DNA of 58,940 bases from Acidobacteriaceae bacterium (GTDB taxonomy: Bacteria; Acidobacteriota; Terriglobia; Terriglobales; Acidobacteriaceae): contig JASHRF010000081.1 in the NCBI GenBank assembly GCA_030037545.1, forward strand, positions 1 to 58,940, read 5' to 3'. Under the pieces are notes generated by a model, which saw nothing but the letters and a program-made list of their open reading frames with translations, made no database searches and was not told the DNA's origin. The position numbers were made by a program, and so were the translations under genes. Shown here one piece after another: positions 44,104 through 53,439 of the stretch (position 1 is its first letter; each line of letters opens with the position of its first letter).

Positions 44104-44499
44104 ATGTATCAGAATCGTGCAACCCTCATTGGCTATCTAGGTGCCGACGCCGAAGTCCGCACCGGCAAGAACGACCAGAAGTTCATCACCTTTTCCATCG
44201 CCACCAAGACCTCGTACAAGGACAAAGAGTCCGACGAATACGTCTCGCACACCGAATGGCATCGCTGCATCGTCTTCGGCAAGTTCGGCGAATTCGCGGC
44301 CACGCTCAAGAAGGGCGCGCACGTCCAGGTCGAGGGCGAGATTCGCCACACCGAGTACACGCCCAAGAAGGCGAAAAAGCCGGTACGCACCGACAGCATC
44401 CGCGTCTCTTCCATCCTCAAGCTCGACCGCGGTGAAAGTGCCGCTGCAGAAGAGCAGGAGGTCGAGCAGGAGATTCCCTCCGAGGAAGTGGCCGAGTAG
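44104..44499 (+). CDS. ssb: Single-stranded DNA-binding protein
   Basis: The ATG at 44104 is chosen because the SSB fold begins immediately (MYQNRATLIGYLGADAEVR); the frame is open further up. The 131-residue OB-fold protein has TGKNDQKFITFSIAT, HTEWHRCIVFGKFGEFAATLKKGAHVQVEGEI and an acidic tail ending EEVAE. The usual DDDIPF-like tip is missing and is replaced by a glutamate-rich end. Element-borne SSBs protect the transferred strand after conjugation. Confidence 0.93.
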   Translation: MYQNRATLIGYLGADAEVRTGKNDQKFITFSIATKTSYKDKESDEYVSHTEWHRCIVFGKFGEFAATLKKGAHVQVEGEIRHTEYTPKKAKKPVRTDSIRVSSILKLDRGESAAAEEQEVEQEIPSEEVAE

Positions 44500-44589
44500 A
44501 CCGCTTCCGCCTCACGGTGAGAGCCCGGCAAACGCCGGGCTTCTTTCCTGCTAACGGCCCATGGAATCGCGTTCATACAAGGTGCCATC

Positions 44590-45549
44590 ATGAACCAGGT
44601 CGCCACAAACTTTCTCAACCGCAGCTTCGCCCCGTGCGAAACGATTGCGCTCTTGCTGCGCCGAGAAGATGCGTCCCGGCCACAGCAGCGCCCTCAGCAA
44701 CGAATCGTTACGCTCGAACAGGCGCTCGCGCCGCGCTATATGGCCTGGCTTCGCTTTGAGAACGACAATGGCGCGAACATCTATGTCTCCGCCAATCCTC
44801 TGCTTCCGGGCAGCCGCAAACGGACGAAGGAGTGCATCGCTTCCGTTCGGCACATATATATAGATATCGACGCGGACGGCGACGTTCGGCTCGCTGCGCT
44901 GCGGGCGTCCTATCTGGTTCCCCCGCCGACGGCGATTCTCTCGACTTCGCCCGGTAAATACCAGGTGCTTTGGCGGGTCGCTGGGTTCGACTTCGAGCGC
45001 CAGGAACAGACGCTCAAGCTGCTCGCCATCGCCTTCGGCGGCGATTCCGCTTGCACGGACCGTAACCGTGTGCTTCGCATCCCTGGTTTCTTCAACCCAA
45101 AGTATTCGCCCGCTCACCGTGTCGCGGTCGAATACCTCACCGATGCGATCTACGGTCCTGCCGACTTCCACCTGGATGAGGCTTCCGGCGCTTCCGTGCT
45201 GCCGCTACGCGGGAACGCACGGGGATCGCCGGCCGGTAAGCACTCCCATTCGGAGGACGATTGGGCCTGGGTTTGCGCGCAGCTTACCCACGGCCAGGAC
45301 GCTGCGAAGCTGACACACGAATTGATAGTTCACCGCTCCGATAAGGCCGACCCTGTGTATTACGCCCAACGCACCGTTGATGTAGCCTCAGCCTGCCTTT
45401 GGCTTGGAAGTGGCATTCCCATTGGCGACATCATCACCATGCTTGAAGTCCGCCGCCGCTTCGAGATTCCTGCCTCATTTTGTTCCGCGCGTGCGCGGGA
45501 GATTGCGGCAACAGCTCAGCGCATGATTGCCCGTCGAAAGACGGCCTGA
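44590..45549 (+). CDS. RepB-type DNA primase / replication protein
   Basis: A 319-residue protein. The region HIYIDIDADGDVRLAALRA, followed by PPPTAILSTSPGKYQVLWRV, QTLKLLAIAFGGDSACTDRNRVLRIPGFFNPKY, is the RepB/primase-polymerase fold: the D-x-D pair binds metal and the later R-x-PG-x-x-N motif is typical. Such enzymes prime complementary-strand synthesis of plasmids or of transferred ICE DNA. It sits right after ssb, fitting a processing module. No helicase is fused. Whether the element replicates outside the chromosome is unknown. Confidence 0.82.
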   Translation: MNQVATNFLNRSFAPCETIALLLRREDASRPQQRPQQRIVTLEQALAPRYMAWLRFENDNGANIYVSANPLLPGSRKRTKECIASVRHIYIDIDADGDVRLAALRASYLVPPPTAILSTSPGKYQVLWRVAGFDFERQEQTLKLLAIAFGGDSACTDRNRVLRIPGFFNPKYSPAHRVAVEYLTDAIYGPADFHLDEASGASVLPLRGNARGSPAGKHSHSEDDWAWVCAQLTHGQDAAKLTHELIVHRSDKADPVYYAQRTVDVASACLWLGSGIPIGDIITMLEVRRRFEIPASFCSARAREIAATAQRMIARRKTA

Positions 45550-45573
45550 TTCCGCAGCCCAAGGAGGCTTGAT

Positions 45574-45888
45574 ATGCCACTGCTTGAAGTCATCCAAACC
45601 CGCTACGTCAGCGCATCCATTCGGCTCACGGATACGACCGCATTACAGGTCGATCAGTACGCCGCATTCATCCACGCAAGTGCCGACGACATCATGGAAC
45701 AGGCGCTTGCATATGTCTTCGCCAAAGACCGCGACTTCCAGGAATTCCTTCGCACCCCTGAAGCCCAGCAAATTACGCCTACGCTTCGCGTCCGTCGCGT
45801 GGTAGCTTCCGATTCGACGGAGCAGGCCAATGGAAAGCCTGCTCATGCTGCGGGATCCAGCAGTTCCGTGCAGGTGCCGAGAGCATGA
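45574..45888 (+). CDS. Small conserved-looking hypothetical protein
   Basis: A 104-residue protein with AAGGAGG upstream, 24 bp after the primase gene. The first 70 residues (VSASIRLTDTTALQVDQYAAFIHASADDIMEQALAYVFAKDRDFQEFL) have a strand-helix-helix pattern with some likeness to ribbon-helix-helix proteins. The tail is serine-rich and disordered. It is probably a DNA-binding accessory of the element, but I do not recognise a family. Confidence 0.6.
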   Translation: MPLLEVIQTRYVSASIRLTDTTALQVDQYAAFIHASADDIMEQALAYVFAKDRDFQEFLRTPEAQQITPTLRVRRVVASDSTEQANGKPAHAAGSSSSVQVPRA

Positions 45889-45970
45889 ATCGCAAGCAGA
45901 TCTCTGGTAGTGCCACTACGGCGCTACGCGCCGGAAGAATTTGCGACACTCCACCCCTGAAAGGTTCATG

Positions 45971-46040
45971 CAGGTGCACCACGGTGCACTTGTTATGGGC
46001 TCAATGACATAGCGATTTCCGGTGCACTTGGGTGCACCTG
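45971..46040. repeat. Paired GGTGCAC repeats, candidate oriT or operator
   Basis: Four GGTGCAC sites occur as two pairs with 10-bp spacing, GGTGCACC at 45973, GGTGCACT at 45983, GGTGCACT at 46021 and GGTGCACC at 46031. The right pair is the mirror of the left (17 of 20 bases match), around a 30-bp AT-richer centre. It lies 17 bp before the small DNA-binding gene and ahead of the coupling protein and relaxase, where relaxosome sites usually sit. No known nic sequence was recognised. Confidence 0.6.
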
Positions 46041-46057
46041 AGAAATGCGGGGTCAAC

Positions 46058-46423
46058 ATGACCATTCTCAAGGCCGAATCCGCAAAGAAAGCAAACAGCA
46101 ACCGGGACGCTCTGCGTGTTTACCCGGTCACTGCCAAGCTCACCAAAGTGGAACGGGACGCTGTAACCAAGTTTGCGGAGTCCCACGGTATTGCACGTGG
46201 TCAGTGGATACGAGATGTGATCCTGGCCCAGTTGCAAAACGCTTCGAAAAATAACGCAGCTTTAGCGGAGATTCTTGGCGTCCGCCTGCTCCTTGTCAAT
46301 GTGCTTCGTCCCCTGGCCGCAGGGCAAAGGTTGACTCCGGAAACATTCGACAGACTGCTCGATGAGATCGGCACCGCCAAGTACGAGCTGGCCCGGAAAC
46401 TCGCATCCGAGCGCAGGAGGTAG
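46058..46423 (+). CDS. Relaxosome accessory-like DNA-binding protein
   Basis: The 121-residue protein starts at ATG 46058; the frame is open from 46022 across the repeat site. It shows RVYPVTAKLTKVERDAVTKFAESHGIARGQWIRDVILAQL, the ribbon-helix-helix pattern of plasmid mobilisation proteins (MobC/TraJ-like), then a helical second half. Such proteins bind oriT and recruit the relaxase, often repressing their own genes. The GGTGCAC array directly upstream is a natural target. Its neighbours are the coupling protein (4 bp downstream) and relaxase. Confidence 0.72.
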   Translation: MTILKAESAKKANSNRDALRVYPVTAKLTKVERDAVTKFAESHGIARGQWIRDVILAQLQNASKNNAALAEILGVRLLLVNVLRPLAAGQRLTPETFDRLLDEIGTAKYELARKLASERRR

Positions 46424-46427
46424 CCAT

Positions 46428-48425
46428 ATGGCAAAGACTACATGGGGCCGCAAAGAAACCATTGTCTGGCCCTACCACATTCCCATTTTCACTTACAGCA
46501 CGGCGTTCCTTTGCGCTGTATTGACTTTTCTGTTCGCGTGCGGATGGAGTCGTTTCGATGCTACACCTTTGCAGCGTTATTACCTGCCGATCTTCGAGCG
46601 AACTTCGATGATTGGCGCCTTCAGCGTGACCCACCGGAGCGACTATCGTGTGCTTTTTATAGCGGGCCACAGTGTCACACCGCGGCCTGCCCAGAACAGC
46701 GACGTGGAGTATGGCAAAACACCGGAGGTGAATGGTAGAAGAATCCCACTTGCCCTCTCGGCGGAAGCGCGGGTGCATGGATACACGCTCCTTTTTCGCA
46801 GCCCGCTACGCAGTTTTTCCGATGCCCGGTTACGCGACTATCTAAAAGATTTTGTCTATGGAGGGATCGGCCTGGCAGCTTTCTTCCGGCCTCCTCTCAT
46901 TGGCGGCGCAGTGGTCTTTCTGATCCTGCTGCCGTTTGCCGTGCGGAAAGATGTGGAACGGCAGAAGCAGCTCCGCTATGGACGGCGGCTCAAAGGTCCG
47001 GAGATGGTGACTCCTCAGCAGTTCAACCGCGCTGTCGAGGGAGACGGCATCGGTTTCAAAATCGATGGGATGCGCAAAATGCTGCGTATCCCAGCCCGCG
47101 CCGAGGCCCAGCATTTGCAGATCATCGGCGATACGGGCGCAGGCAAAAGTTCTTTGCTGTCCCAGGCGCTTCGACAGGTTCGCAGCCGGGGCGATTCGGC
47201 CATCATCTATGACCCGGCGCGTGAGTATGTGAAGCGGTTCTATGACCCGGTTCGCGGCGACATCATCCTCAACCCGTTCGACCGGCGCTGCCCGTACTGG
47301 GGACCGGCCGAGGAACTGCGCAGCCGATCCGAAGCCAAGGCATTAGCCGTCTCCTTATTCCAGCCGCCACAGGACAAAAAGGGGGAGTTCTTCATCGAGT
47401 CGCCACAGAAAATCTTTGCTTTTCTGATGGCCTATGGTCCGACGCCGGATCAACTGGTCCAGTGGATGTCGAACCCCGAAGAGATCGACCGCAGGGTGAA
47501 AGGCACCGAGCACGCGCATCTTATCGATCCACACGCGCACCAACAGCGCGCGGGTGTGCTCGCCTCGCTCGGCCTGGTCGCCGACAGCCTTCGCCTGCTG
47601 CCAAAACGGAACGAGGCTAATGGTCAGTGGACCGCGACCGAGTGGGCCGAAAAGCGCCAGGGCTGGATCTTCCTGACCTCGCTTCCAGCGGAACGGGAAG
47701 CCTTGCGGCCCTTACAGAGCTTATGGATTGACTGGCTGGTTTTGCGTTTGCTTAATGAACCAACTGCGGCGCAAAAGCGAGTTTGGTTTGTGATCGACGA
47801 GCTGGCAAGTCTGCAGAAACTTCCGCAGCTCCACACGGCCATTACGGAGGCCCGCAAGAGCAACAATCCGGTGGTCCTCGGGTTTCAGGGCAAGGCTCAG
47901 CTTGAGTATTTGTACGGGCATCTGGCCGAAGTGATGCTGTCCCAGCCGGCCACCAGCGTTTGGCTAACAACCAAGGAACCGAATGCCGGCGAATGGGTTT
48001 CAAAGTTCATCGGCAAAGTCGAGGTCGAACGGTTGCGCGAGACCCACTTTGACGGGACACGCTCGGGCCGGAACTTTGCGCTCGACCGTCAGGTGGAGCC
48101 GTTGGTCTTGGAGTCCGAAATCTCCGGCCTCGCCGATCTCCACGCCTACATGAAGTACCAGAACTTCGTTACGAGATTTTCCTTCCCGTACTTCGACATG
48201 CCGGAAGTGGCCGAAGGTTTTGAGCGCCGCGACTGGCCCGACGACAAACTGCCCTATGATCCAGCCCGCGTACGCGGCGGCGAGCCGAGTACGGAGTTGA
48301 AACAGGCTCCGGAAGCATCCGCTTCGTCGCAACCCAACACTTTGCCCGTGGCGCAGCAGATTGAGCCGGAGCCAACCGTTGCTCCCGACAACGAAGATCA
48401 ACAGAACCTCATTCTGCGAGGTTGA
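46428..48425 (+). CDS. traD: Type IV coupling protein (TraD/VirD4-like)
   Basis: The ATG at 46428 has AGGAGG upstream. The 665-residue ATPase links the relaxosome to the transfer channel. Two N-terminal membrane regions (FTYSTAFLCAVLTFLFACGW and GGIGLAAFFRPPLIGGAVVFLILLPFAV) anchor it. The motor has Walker A QIIGDTGAGKSSLLSQALRQ and Walker B VWFVIDELASLQKLPQL, with a late GFQGKAQLEYLYG region, as in TraD/TrwB. The C-terminal tail is acidic and disordered and would contact the relaxase. It directly precedes the MobF relaxase gene, as in TrwB-TrwC pairs. Confidence 0.95.
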   Translation: MAKTTWGRKETIVWPYHIPIFTYSTAFLCAVLTFLFACGWSRFDATPLQRYYLPIFERTSMIGAFSVTHRSDYRVLFIAGHSVTPRPAQNSDVEYGKTPEVNGRRIPLALSAEARVHGYTLLFRSPLRSFSDARLRDYLKDFVYGGIGLAAFFRPPLIGGAVVFLILLPFAVRKDVERQKQLRYGRRLKGPEMVTPQQFNRAVEGDGIGFKIDGMRKMLRIPARAEAQHLQIIGDTGAGKSSLLSQALRQVRSRGDSAIIYDPAREYVKRFYDPVRGDIILNPFDRRCPYWGPAEELRSRSEAKALAVSLFQPPQDKKGEFFIESPQKIFAFLMAYGPTPDQLVQWMSNPEEIDRRVKGTEHAHLIDPHAHQQRAGVLASLGLVADSLRLLPKRNEANGQWTATEWAEKRQGWIFLTSLPAEREALRPLQSLWIDWLVLRLLNEPTAAQKRVWFVIDELASLQKLPQLHTAITEARKSNNPVVLGFQGKAQLEYLYGHLAEVMLSQPATSVWLTTKEPNAGEWVSKFIGKVEVERLRETHFDGTRSGRNFALDRQVEPLVLESEISGLADLHAYMKYQNFVTRFSFPYFDMPEVAEGFERRDWPDDKLPYDPARVRGGEPSTELKQAPEASASSQPNTLPVAQQIEPEPTVAPDNEDQQNLILRG

Positions 48426-48434
48426 GTCCAGACG

Positions 48435-51149
48435 ATGCTGACTATCTCAAAACCGCTTTCGGCCAGCCAGGCGCAGACCTATCACTCGCGCGAGTTTACC
48501 TCTCCCGACCAAAGTTACTGGAGCCGCGGAGAGACAGTCACCGGCGAATGGCGGGGCCGGCTTGCCGAGGAATTCGGCCTGTCCGGGGCTGTCGGCACCG
48601 AGGAGTTCGCGCGGCTCTCCGAAGGGCAGCATCCCGCCACGGGCGACCAGCTTGTGCGCCACCGGCAGTCCCATCAATACCAGACGGCCGATGGAAAGAC
48701 CGTAAAATCCGTCGAGCATCGGGCCGGGTGGGATGCGACCTTCTCCGCGCCCAAATCCGTTTCGCTTACAGCATTGGTGGGTGGCGATGAGCGTGTGCGA
48801 CTGGCCCACCGTGAGGCCGCCACCGTGGCGCTTTCGGAACTGGAACAATACACCCAAGCGCGGATCGGGGGCAACCATCCGCCCGAAACCACGGGGCGAT
48901 TCGTTGCCGCCACGTTTGAACACGATACCGCCCGCCCGGTGAACGGCTACGCCGCGCCGCAGCTTCATACCCACGCCGTCATCTTCAATTTGACGAATCG
49001 CGCGGACGGCACGGCGCGTGCGCTCCAGCCGCAGAGCCTTTTTGCATCTCAGCAATACGCCACGGCAGTTTACCAATCGGAGCTGATGTACCGGCTCCGC
49101 AATCTTGGCTACGAAATCGAGCCCGGCAAGAGTGGCGCTCCGGAAATCAAGGGATATTCGCGGGAGTACCTTGACGCCTCCAGTCCGCGCAGCCAGCAAA
49201 TCCGCGAGTACATGGAGCGCAACGGCGTTCAGGGCCATGAGTCCGCGCAGATCGCCGCGCATTCGACGCGCGATCGAAAAGGAATCCTGTCGCCCGCGGA
49301 AGTGTTCGCTGCCCACCGGCACCTGGCCGCCCACTTCGGCAATCAGCCCGACACTGTCGTTCGCGCGGCGCTGGAACGGCTTCAAAACCAGCAGCAGCCG
49401 AGTATTGCTCCCGAGCGTGTGCGTGAATCGCTGACTTTTGCCCGCGACAAGAATTTCGAGCGCGAAGCTGTCATCGACGAGCGCGCCTTGATGCGGGACG
49501 GCCTCCGGCGCGGCATGGGTGAGATCACTTATACCCAGGTCCGTGCCAATCTCAATGCGCGTCTCGCCTCCGGGGAGTTTCAGGTTGTGGATAAGCGGAA
49601 GAACACGCCGGCGCGCCAGTTTACGACCGCCAGGACCATCGCCGCCGAACAGGAGACCGTGCGCCGTGTTAGCGAAGGACAGAACCAGGTCGAGCCGATT
49701 CTCTCCCGGCCACAGGCGATTGCCGTTGCCGATGAGCACACGCAACTGAACCGTGCGCAAAAGAGCGTTGTCGAGGATATTCTGAGTTCGCCCGACCGCA
49801 TCCAGGGCCTTCAAGGATTCGCCGGCTCCGGCAAAACCGCGTCGCTTTCGGTGGTCCGCAGTGCGGCGGAAACCCAGGGCTACACGGTCCGTGGTTTTGC
49901 CCCGACTTCGCGTGCGGCCCGTCAACTCAACGACGCCGGCGTCTTGTCCGAGACGCTGCAAAAGTTCCTTACGCGATCTGTAAGTCTGAATGCACCGGGG
50001 CAGCGTTACTTTTACTTTGTCGATGAATCGAGCTTGGCAAGCACCAACCAGATGCGCGATTTTCTTACTCGTCTCGGGCCGCAGGACCGGGTATTACTCA
50101 TCGGCGACATTCGCCAGCACCAGGGCGTCGAAGCGGGACGCCCTTTCGAGCAATTGCAGGAGGCCGGAATGCACACTGCCACGCTCGACGAAATCGTCCG
50201 CCAGAAAGACCCGACGCTCAAGGCCGCCGTCGAGCAGCTTGCCAGAGGGGAGGTTTCCGCAGCTCTCAAATCGCTTCAGCAGCAAGGCCGCATCCAAGAG
50301 ATTCCAGATGCCGGAGAGCGCATCCGCGCCATCGCCCAAGCCTATGCCGAGTCGCCCGAAAAGACGCTCATCGTTTCTCCCGACAACGCTTCGCGGCGCG
50401 CGTTGAACATCGCTGTCCGGGAAAAGTTAAAGACCAAGGACACTCTCACACCGGACGACCGGAGCTTTCGTGTGCTGGTCCCACGCCAGGACATGACTGG
50501 CGCCGAACGCACCTGGTCGAACCGCTATGAAATCGGAGATGTTGTTCGCTACGCTCGCGGCAGCAAGACCGTAGGCATCGAGGCTGGCAGCTACACTACA
50601 GTTGTCAGCGTCAACCCCACTGACAATCTGCTTTCGGTCAAAAAGGCCAATGGAGAACTTGCCACCTACGATCCGCGCCGTCTCGCCGGCGTCAGCGTCT
50701 ACCGCGAGATCGACCGTGAGTTTTCCGCTGGCGAGCGCATCCAGTTCACGGCCCCCAATAAGGCTTTGAACGTCGCCAACCGCGACCTTGCCGTCATCGA
50801 TTCCATTGCGCCCGATGGTCGCATCAAGGTGCACCTCGATTCCGGCCGCGAAGTCGATTTCGATCCAGCCGAGCACCGTCATTTCGACCACGGCTACGCG
50901 GTCACGAGTCACAGCTCCCAGGGACTCACCTGCGAGCGCGTCCTTATCCATGCCGACACCGGCGTCCATCCCGACCTGCTCAATTCGCGCTTTGGCTACG
51001 TCTCCGTCTCTCGCGCCAGCCAGGAAGCAACCATCTTTACAGACAACCTTAGCAAGCTCATCCCGCAGCTCAACGCCGATGTCTCCAAGACCTCCGCCTT
51101 GGAGATCCACGCCCCATCCGTAGCCCAAGGAATTGGAATGGGAATATGA
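48435..51149 (+). CDS. MobF-family relaxase-helicase (TrwC/TraI-like)
   Basis: A 904-residue bifunctional enzyme that nicks one strand at oriT and unwinds it for transfer. Catalytic tyrosines are Y16 in QAQTYHSRE and perhaps Y28; metal histidines are H163, H178 and H180 (PQLHTHAVIFNLTN), with the SAPKSVSL block before. The helicase half has Walker A LQGFAGSGKTASL near residue 460, FVDESSLAS and DRVLLIGDIRQHQGVEAGRPFEQLQ, ending with YAVTSHSSQG. Length fits TrwC. It follows the coupling gene by 9 bp and ends the transfer module. Confidence 0.96.
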   Translation: MLTISKPLSASQAQTYHSREFTSPDQSYWSRGETVTGEWRGRLAEEFGLSGAVGTEEFARLSEGQHPATGDQLVRHRQSHQYQTADGKTVKSVEHRAGWDATFSAPKSVSLTALVGGDERVRLAHREAATVALSELEQYTQARIGGNHPPETTGRFVAATFEHDTARPVNGYAAPQLHTHAVIFNLTNRADGTARALQPQSLFASQQYATAVYQSELMYRLRNLGYEIEPGKSGAPEIKGYSREYLDASSPRSQQIREYMERNGVQGHESAQIAAHSTRDRKGILSPAEVFAAHRHLAAHFGNQPDTVVRAALERLQNQQQPSIAPERVRESLTFARDKNFEREAVIDERALMRDGLRRGMGEITYTQVRANLNARLASGEFQVVDKRKNTPARQFTTARTIAAEQETVRRVSEGQNQVEPILSRPQAIAVADEHTQLNRAQKSVVEDILSSPDRIQGLQGFAGSGKTASLSVVRSAAETQGYTVRGFAPTSRAARQLNDAGVLSETLQKFLTRSVSLNAPGQRYFYFVDESSLASTNQMRDFLTRLGPQDRVLLIGDIRQHQGVEAGRPFEQLQEAGMHTATLDEIVRQKDPTLKAAVEQLARGEVSAALKSLQQQGRIQEIPDAGERIRAIAQAYAESPEKTLIVSPDNASRRALNIAVREKLKTKDTLTPDDRSFRVLVPRQDMTGAERTWSNRYEIGDVVRYARGSKTVGIEAGSYTTVVSVNPTDNLLSVKKANGELATYDPRRLAGVSVYREIDREFSAGERIQFTAPNKALNVANRDLAVIDSIAPDGRIKVHLDSGREVDFDPAEHRHFDHGYAVTSHSSQGLTCERVLIHADTGVHPDLLNSRFGYVSVSRASQEATIFTDNLSKLIPQLNADVSKTSALEIHAPSVAQGIGMGI

Positions 51150-51399
51150 ATCACGCTCGACAGACTTTTCGGTAGTGGGTCAATTGCCCAACGGATAAAC
51201 ACTTCGGTAGGTCGGCGATAATAAATCCACACGAATGACCGGACCTTGCTCCGCTTGCGAGTACTGAACTGTGTCTTGAGCCCGTACCCAATTTGGATGA
51301 GTGAGTTGCACTGTTGACAACAACTGACATCGCAAGCTGGCAACAGGTCGTTAGAAGGCGGCCGATTTTTTTTATGATAAAGCGGATTCCCCTGGGCGG
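51150..51399. other. Intergenic between relaxase and lipase gene
   Basis: Convergent genes face this 250-bp stretch. An eight-T run near 51368-51375 follows a GC-rich stretch but no clean stem was found. No tRNA 3' half is present that would mark the element end. Confidence 0.4.
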
Positions 51400-53004
51400 T
51401 TATTTATCCGAATTTGAGTAGCCAATATCGGCCAACGCCGCATTCATGTCGCGTTCGCCAAGATTAATTAGCCAGCGCGCCTTTCTGGAGGTGAAGTTCA
51501 GCGTACCAGTGAGTAAATTGCCTAGGGGTAGCGAGGGTAGGACATGGATAACCTCAGCAGATAGTTCGGGCTTGTAATCCGGCTCTAGGACCGGGTCGCC
51601 TTTAACCATAAAGGTAATCAAGTTATCGGCATGGGTTTTGATCAGGTGGTTAATCTTTGGATAGTAATAGGCGAGTCGCTCAAGCCGTTCTTGCCACTTA
51701 AGTTTCTCCAGCAGCCCCTCCTTCGTAAGGACGTTAAATGCCTTTCCATCGATGCAATCTCTACCACGATGATCGAGATGGATCACAAAGATCCTGGTAC
51801 AGCCCTTGTCAAGCAGAGCTTTAATCGGCAGATTATCCGCAGTCCCACCGTCGGCCATCCAACGATCGCGAATCTGCACCACGGGAAAGAGCACGGGCAA
51901 GGCCGAGCTATTGATCAACATCTGACGGCTAAACTTAATGCCGTTTTCGCGCTCTTCGTCTCCGAGAGAAACGTAGTCCGGCAAGAACGCACGGCGTTCC
52001 TTTGTATTCGACTGATAATCCGGCAGTTCGATGCTCCGCTTGGTCGCCAGATCGAAACGGTAGTATGGATCAATGACGCGACGTTCGAGGCCAACGGTCA
52101 CATAGGAATCAACAGCTGAATCAGAAAACGTTCCGGTAGGAAAGAGTGCATTGATGAGCCTGAAAAGGCTCACGGTACGGAAAAGAGAGGGGAGAGCCTG
52201 CATCTTATCCTTTCCAGTCGCGAGGCCTAGGAAGCGTATGACCAAATAGCCCAACATCTGTGCAAGGAGCATTAAGAACAGCAGTAGTGCGACCGGGGCA
52301 AATGGCCCGACCTGTGGACTGCCATTGGCGTGGACGAACTGAAGCAGTTTGAACAAGTACCATACCCACACCGCTAATCCCGCCACGGATAGGATAGAGG
52401 CAAAGCAAAGCGCGGCCTGCATTCCGGAAGAAATGAAGAAGTGCCGGCGGAGCCTTGAAACAACAAACGGGAGAAAGGGCAGAGAAGCAAGGTCGAGCCT
52501 CACGACGCGACTAGCAGACATGGAGGTCCAGACGTCTTCGGCTGTTTGTACATCTCCCCGCGCGATCATAGCCACGTTGAGAGCGCCTACTGACGTGCCT
52601 GCGATCGCCTGAGGAGAAATGCGATGCGCCAAGATAGCCTTCCAGCATCCAATCTGGTAAGCACCTTTACCACCTCCCCCAGCCAACACAATTCCGGTCT
52701 TGATCGTGTTTACAGGATAGTCCGGCTCGATTCGGATACAGGATTTCGAGCCGTTTTGACACCGACCACGGATGGAAGCAAGCGGGCAAAACCAGCCAAC
52801 AAGGTCAAGGGGTGAGAAAATGCTTGAGTTGACAAACTGCGAGTAAATCAACACGGTGAACATGGTGAAGTAAACCCATCGAAACGGCGCGCTTATGTCC
52901 CACAATCCCAGCAGCGTCGCGGTCACGAGGAGGGCGCTGGATCCCCAAGCCCGTACGATTTCCTTTTGGCGGAGTGTTCGCCAGTTTGACCCTTGTGGAA
53001 CCAC
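51400..53004 (-). CDS. Membrane patatin-like phospholipase
   Basis: The start is GTG 53004, eight bases after GGGAGG; the GTG at 53013 overlaps that site. The 534-residue protein has two N-terminal membrane helices, then the patatin fold: oxyanion loop LAGGGGKGAYQIG, nucleophile serine in AGTSVGALN, and aspartate in WMADGGTADNLP. Two further hydrophobic helices (MQAALCFASILSVAGLAVWVWYLF and FAPVALLLFLMLLAQMLGYLVI) are inserted between the serine and aspartate blocks. Patatins hydrolyse membrane lipids. It faces the relaxase gene and has lower GC than its neighbours, so it is likely cargo. A phage-defence role is possible but no partner gene is seen. Confidence 0.85.
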   Translation of the reverse strand: MVPQGSNWRTLRQKEIVRAWGSSALLVTATLLGLWDISAPFRWVYFTMFTVLIYSQFVNSSIFSPLDLVGWFCPLASIRGRCQNGSKSCIRIEPDYPVNTIKTGIVLAGGGGKGAYQIGCWKAILAHRISPQAIAGTSVGALNVAMIARGDVQTAEDVWTSMSASRVVRLDLASLPFLPFVVSRLRRHFFISSGMQAALCFASILSVAGLAVWVWYLFKLLQFVHANGSPQVGPFAPVALLLFLMLLAQMLGYLVIRFLGLATGKDKMQALPSLFRTVSLFRLINALFPTGTFSDSAVDSYVTVGLERRVIDPYYRFDLATKRSIELPDYQSNTKERRAFLPDYVSLGDEERENGIKFSRQMLINSSALPVLFPVVQIRDRWMADGGTADNLPIKALLDKGCTRIFVIHLDHRGRDCIDGKAFNVLTKEGLLEKLKWQERLERLAYYYPKINHLIKTHADNLITFMVKGDPVLEPDYKPELSAEVIHVLPSLPLGNLLTGTLNFTSRKARWLINLGERDMNAALADIGYSNSDK

Positions 53005-53290
53005 GAAGTGCACCTCCCAAAATAGCGCAAACTTCGCAAATACGGGGACTATGGCACAAGACTAACATGCTCGTGACCTCAGGAAGCAGGGGCGCGTAGC
53101 CTGAAGGAAGGCGCTTTCCAGATCGATTCAACAAAAACAACGAGCTTATTTCATGAAGTTGTACCTCGATTTAGGTGGCATCCGTAGGACGGCCTCAGAT
53201 GCACAAGCGCGGCGCAGTTCATCGGCTAAGGAATCGAAATGATGGCTTCCTGAATGCGATCTATCCGGGCGTGGCGGGTGTTCTTCACTT

Positions 53291-53335
53291 CTGCATAACC
53301 GGGCCTTCCCATGCCCTGCCGCCGTTACCGCCTGC
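53291..53335 (+). repeat. 45-bp direct repeat, copy 1
   Basis: This segment matches 53496-53540 at 43 of 45 positions by eye, differing only in the dinucleotide after CTGC (AT against GC). An ATGCG-TCT start occurs before both copies (53254 and 53440). Copy 1 seems to be a shortened duplicate of the 5' part of the frame at 53440. Confidence 0.75.
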
Positions 53336-53352
53336 GGCCCGGTAGAGCTATG

Positions 53353-53361
53353 TGCTAGAAT
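53353..53361 (+). promoter_or_regulatory. Extended -10 promoter candidate
   Basis: TGCTAGAAT fits the extended -10 pattern TGnTAnnnT. It lies about 80 bp before the ATG at 53440 and would drive the plus-strand cluster of exported proteins. No convincing -35 is seen, which an extended -10 tolerates. Confidence 0.3.
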
Positions 53362-53439
53362 GTAAGCCATTTCGCGGAAAATTCGGCCGTTTCCGCGTTT
53401 GCTTCCCTCCCCTATGGAAATCGGAAGAAACGGCGCACC

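Noticed and set aside
51400..53004. Patatin as a CBASS effector
   Set aside because: No cyclic nucleotide synthase or other CBASS gene is adjacent, and the membrane topology differs from CapV-like proteins.
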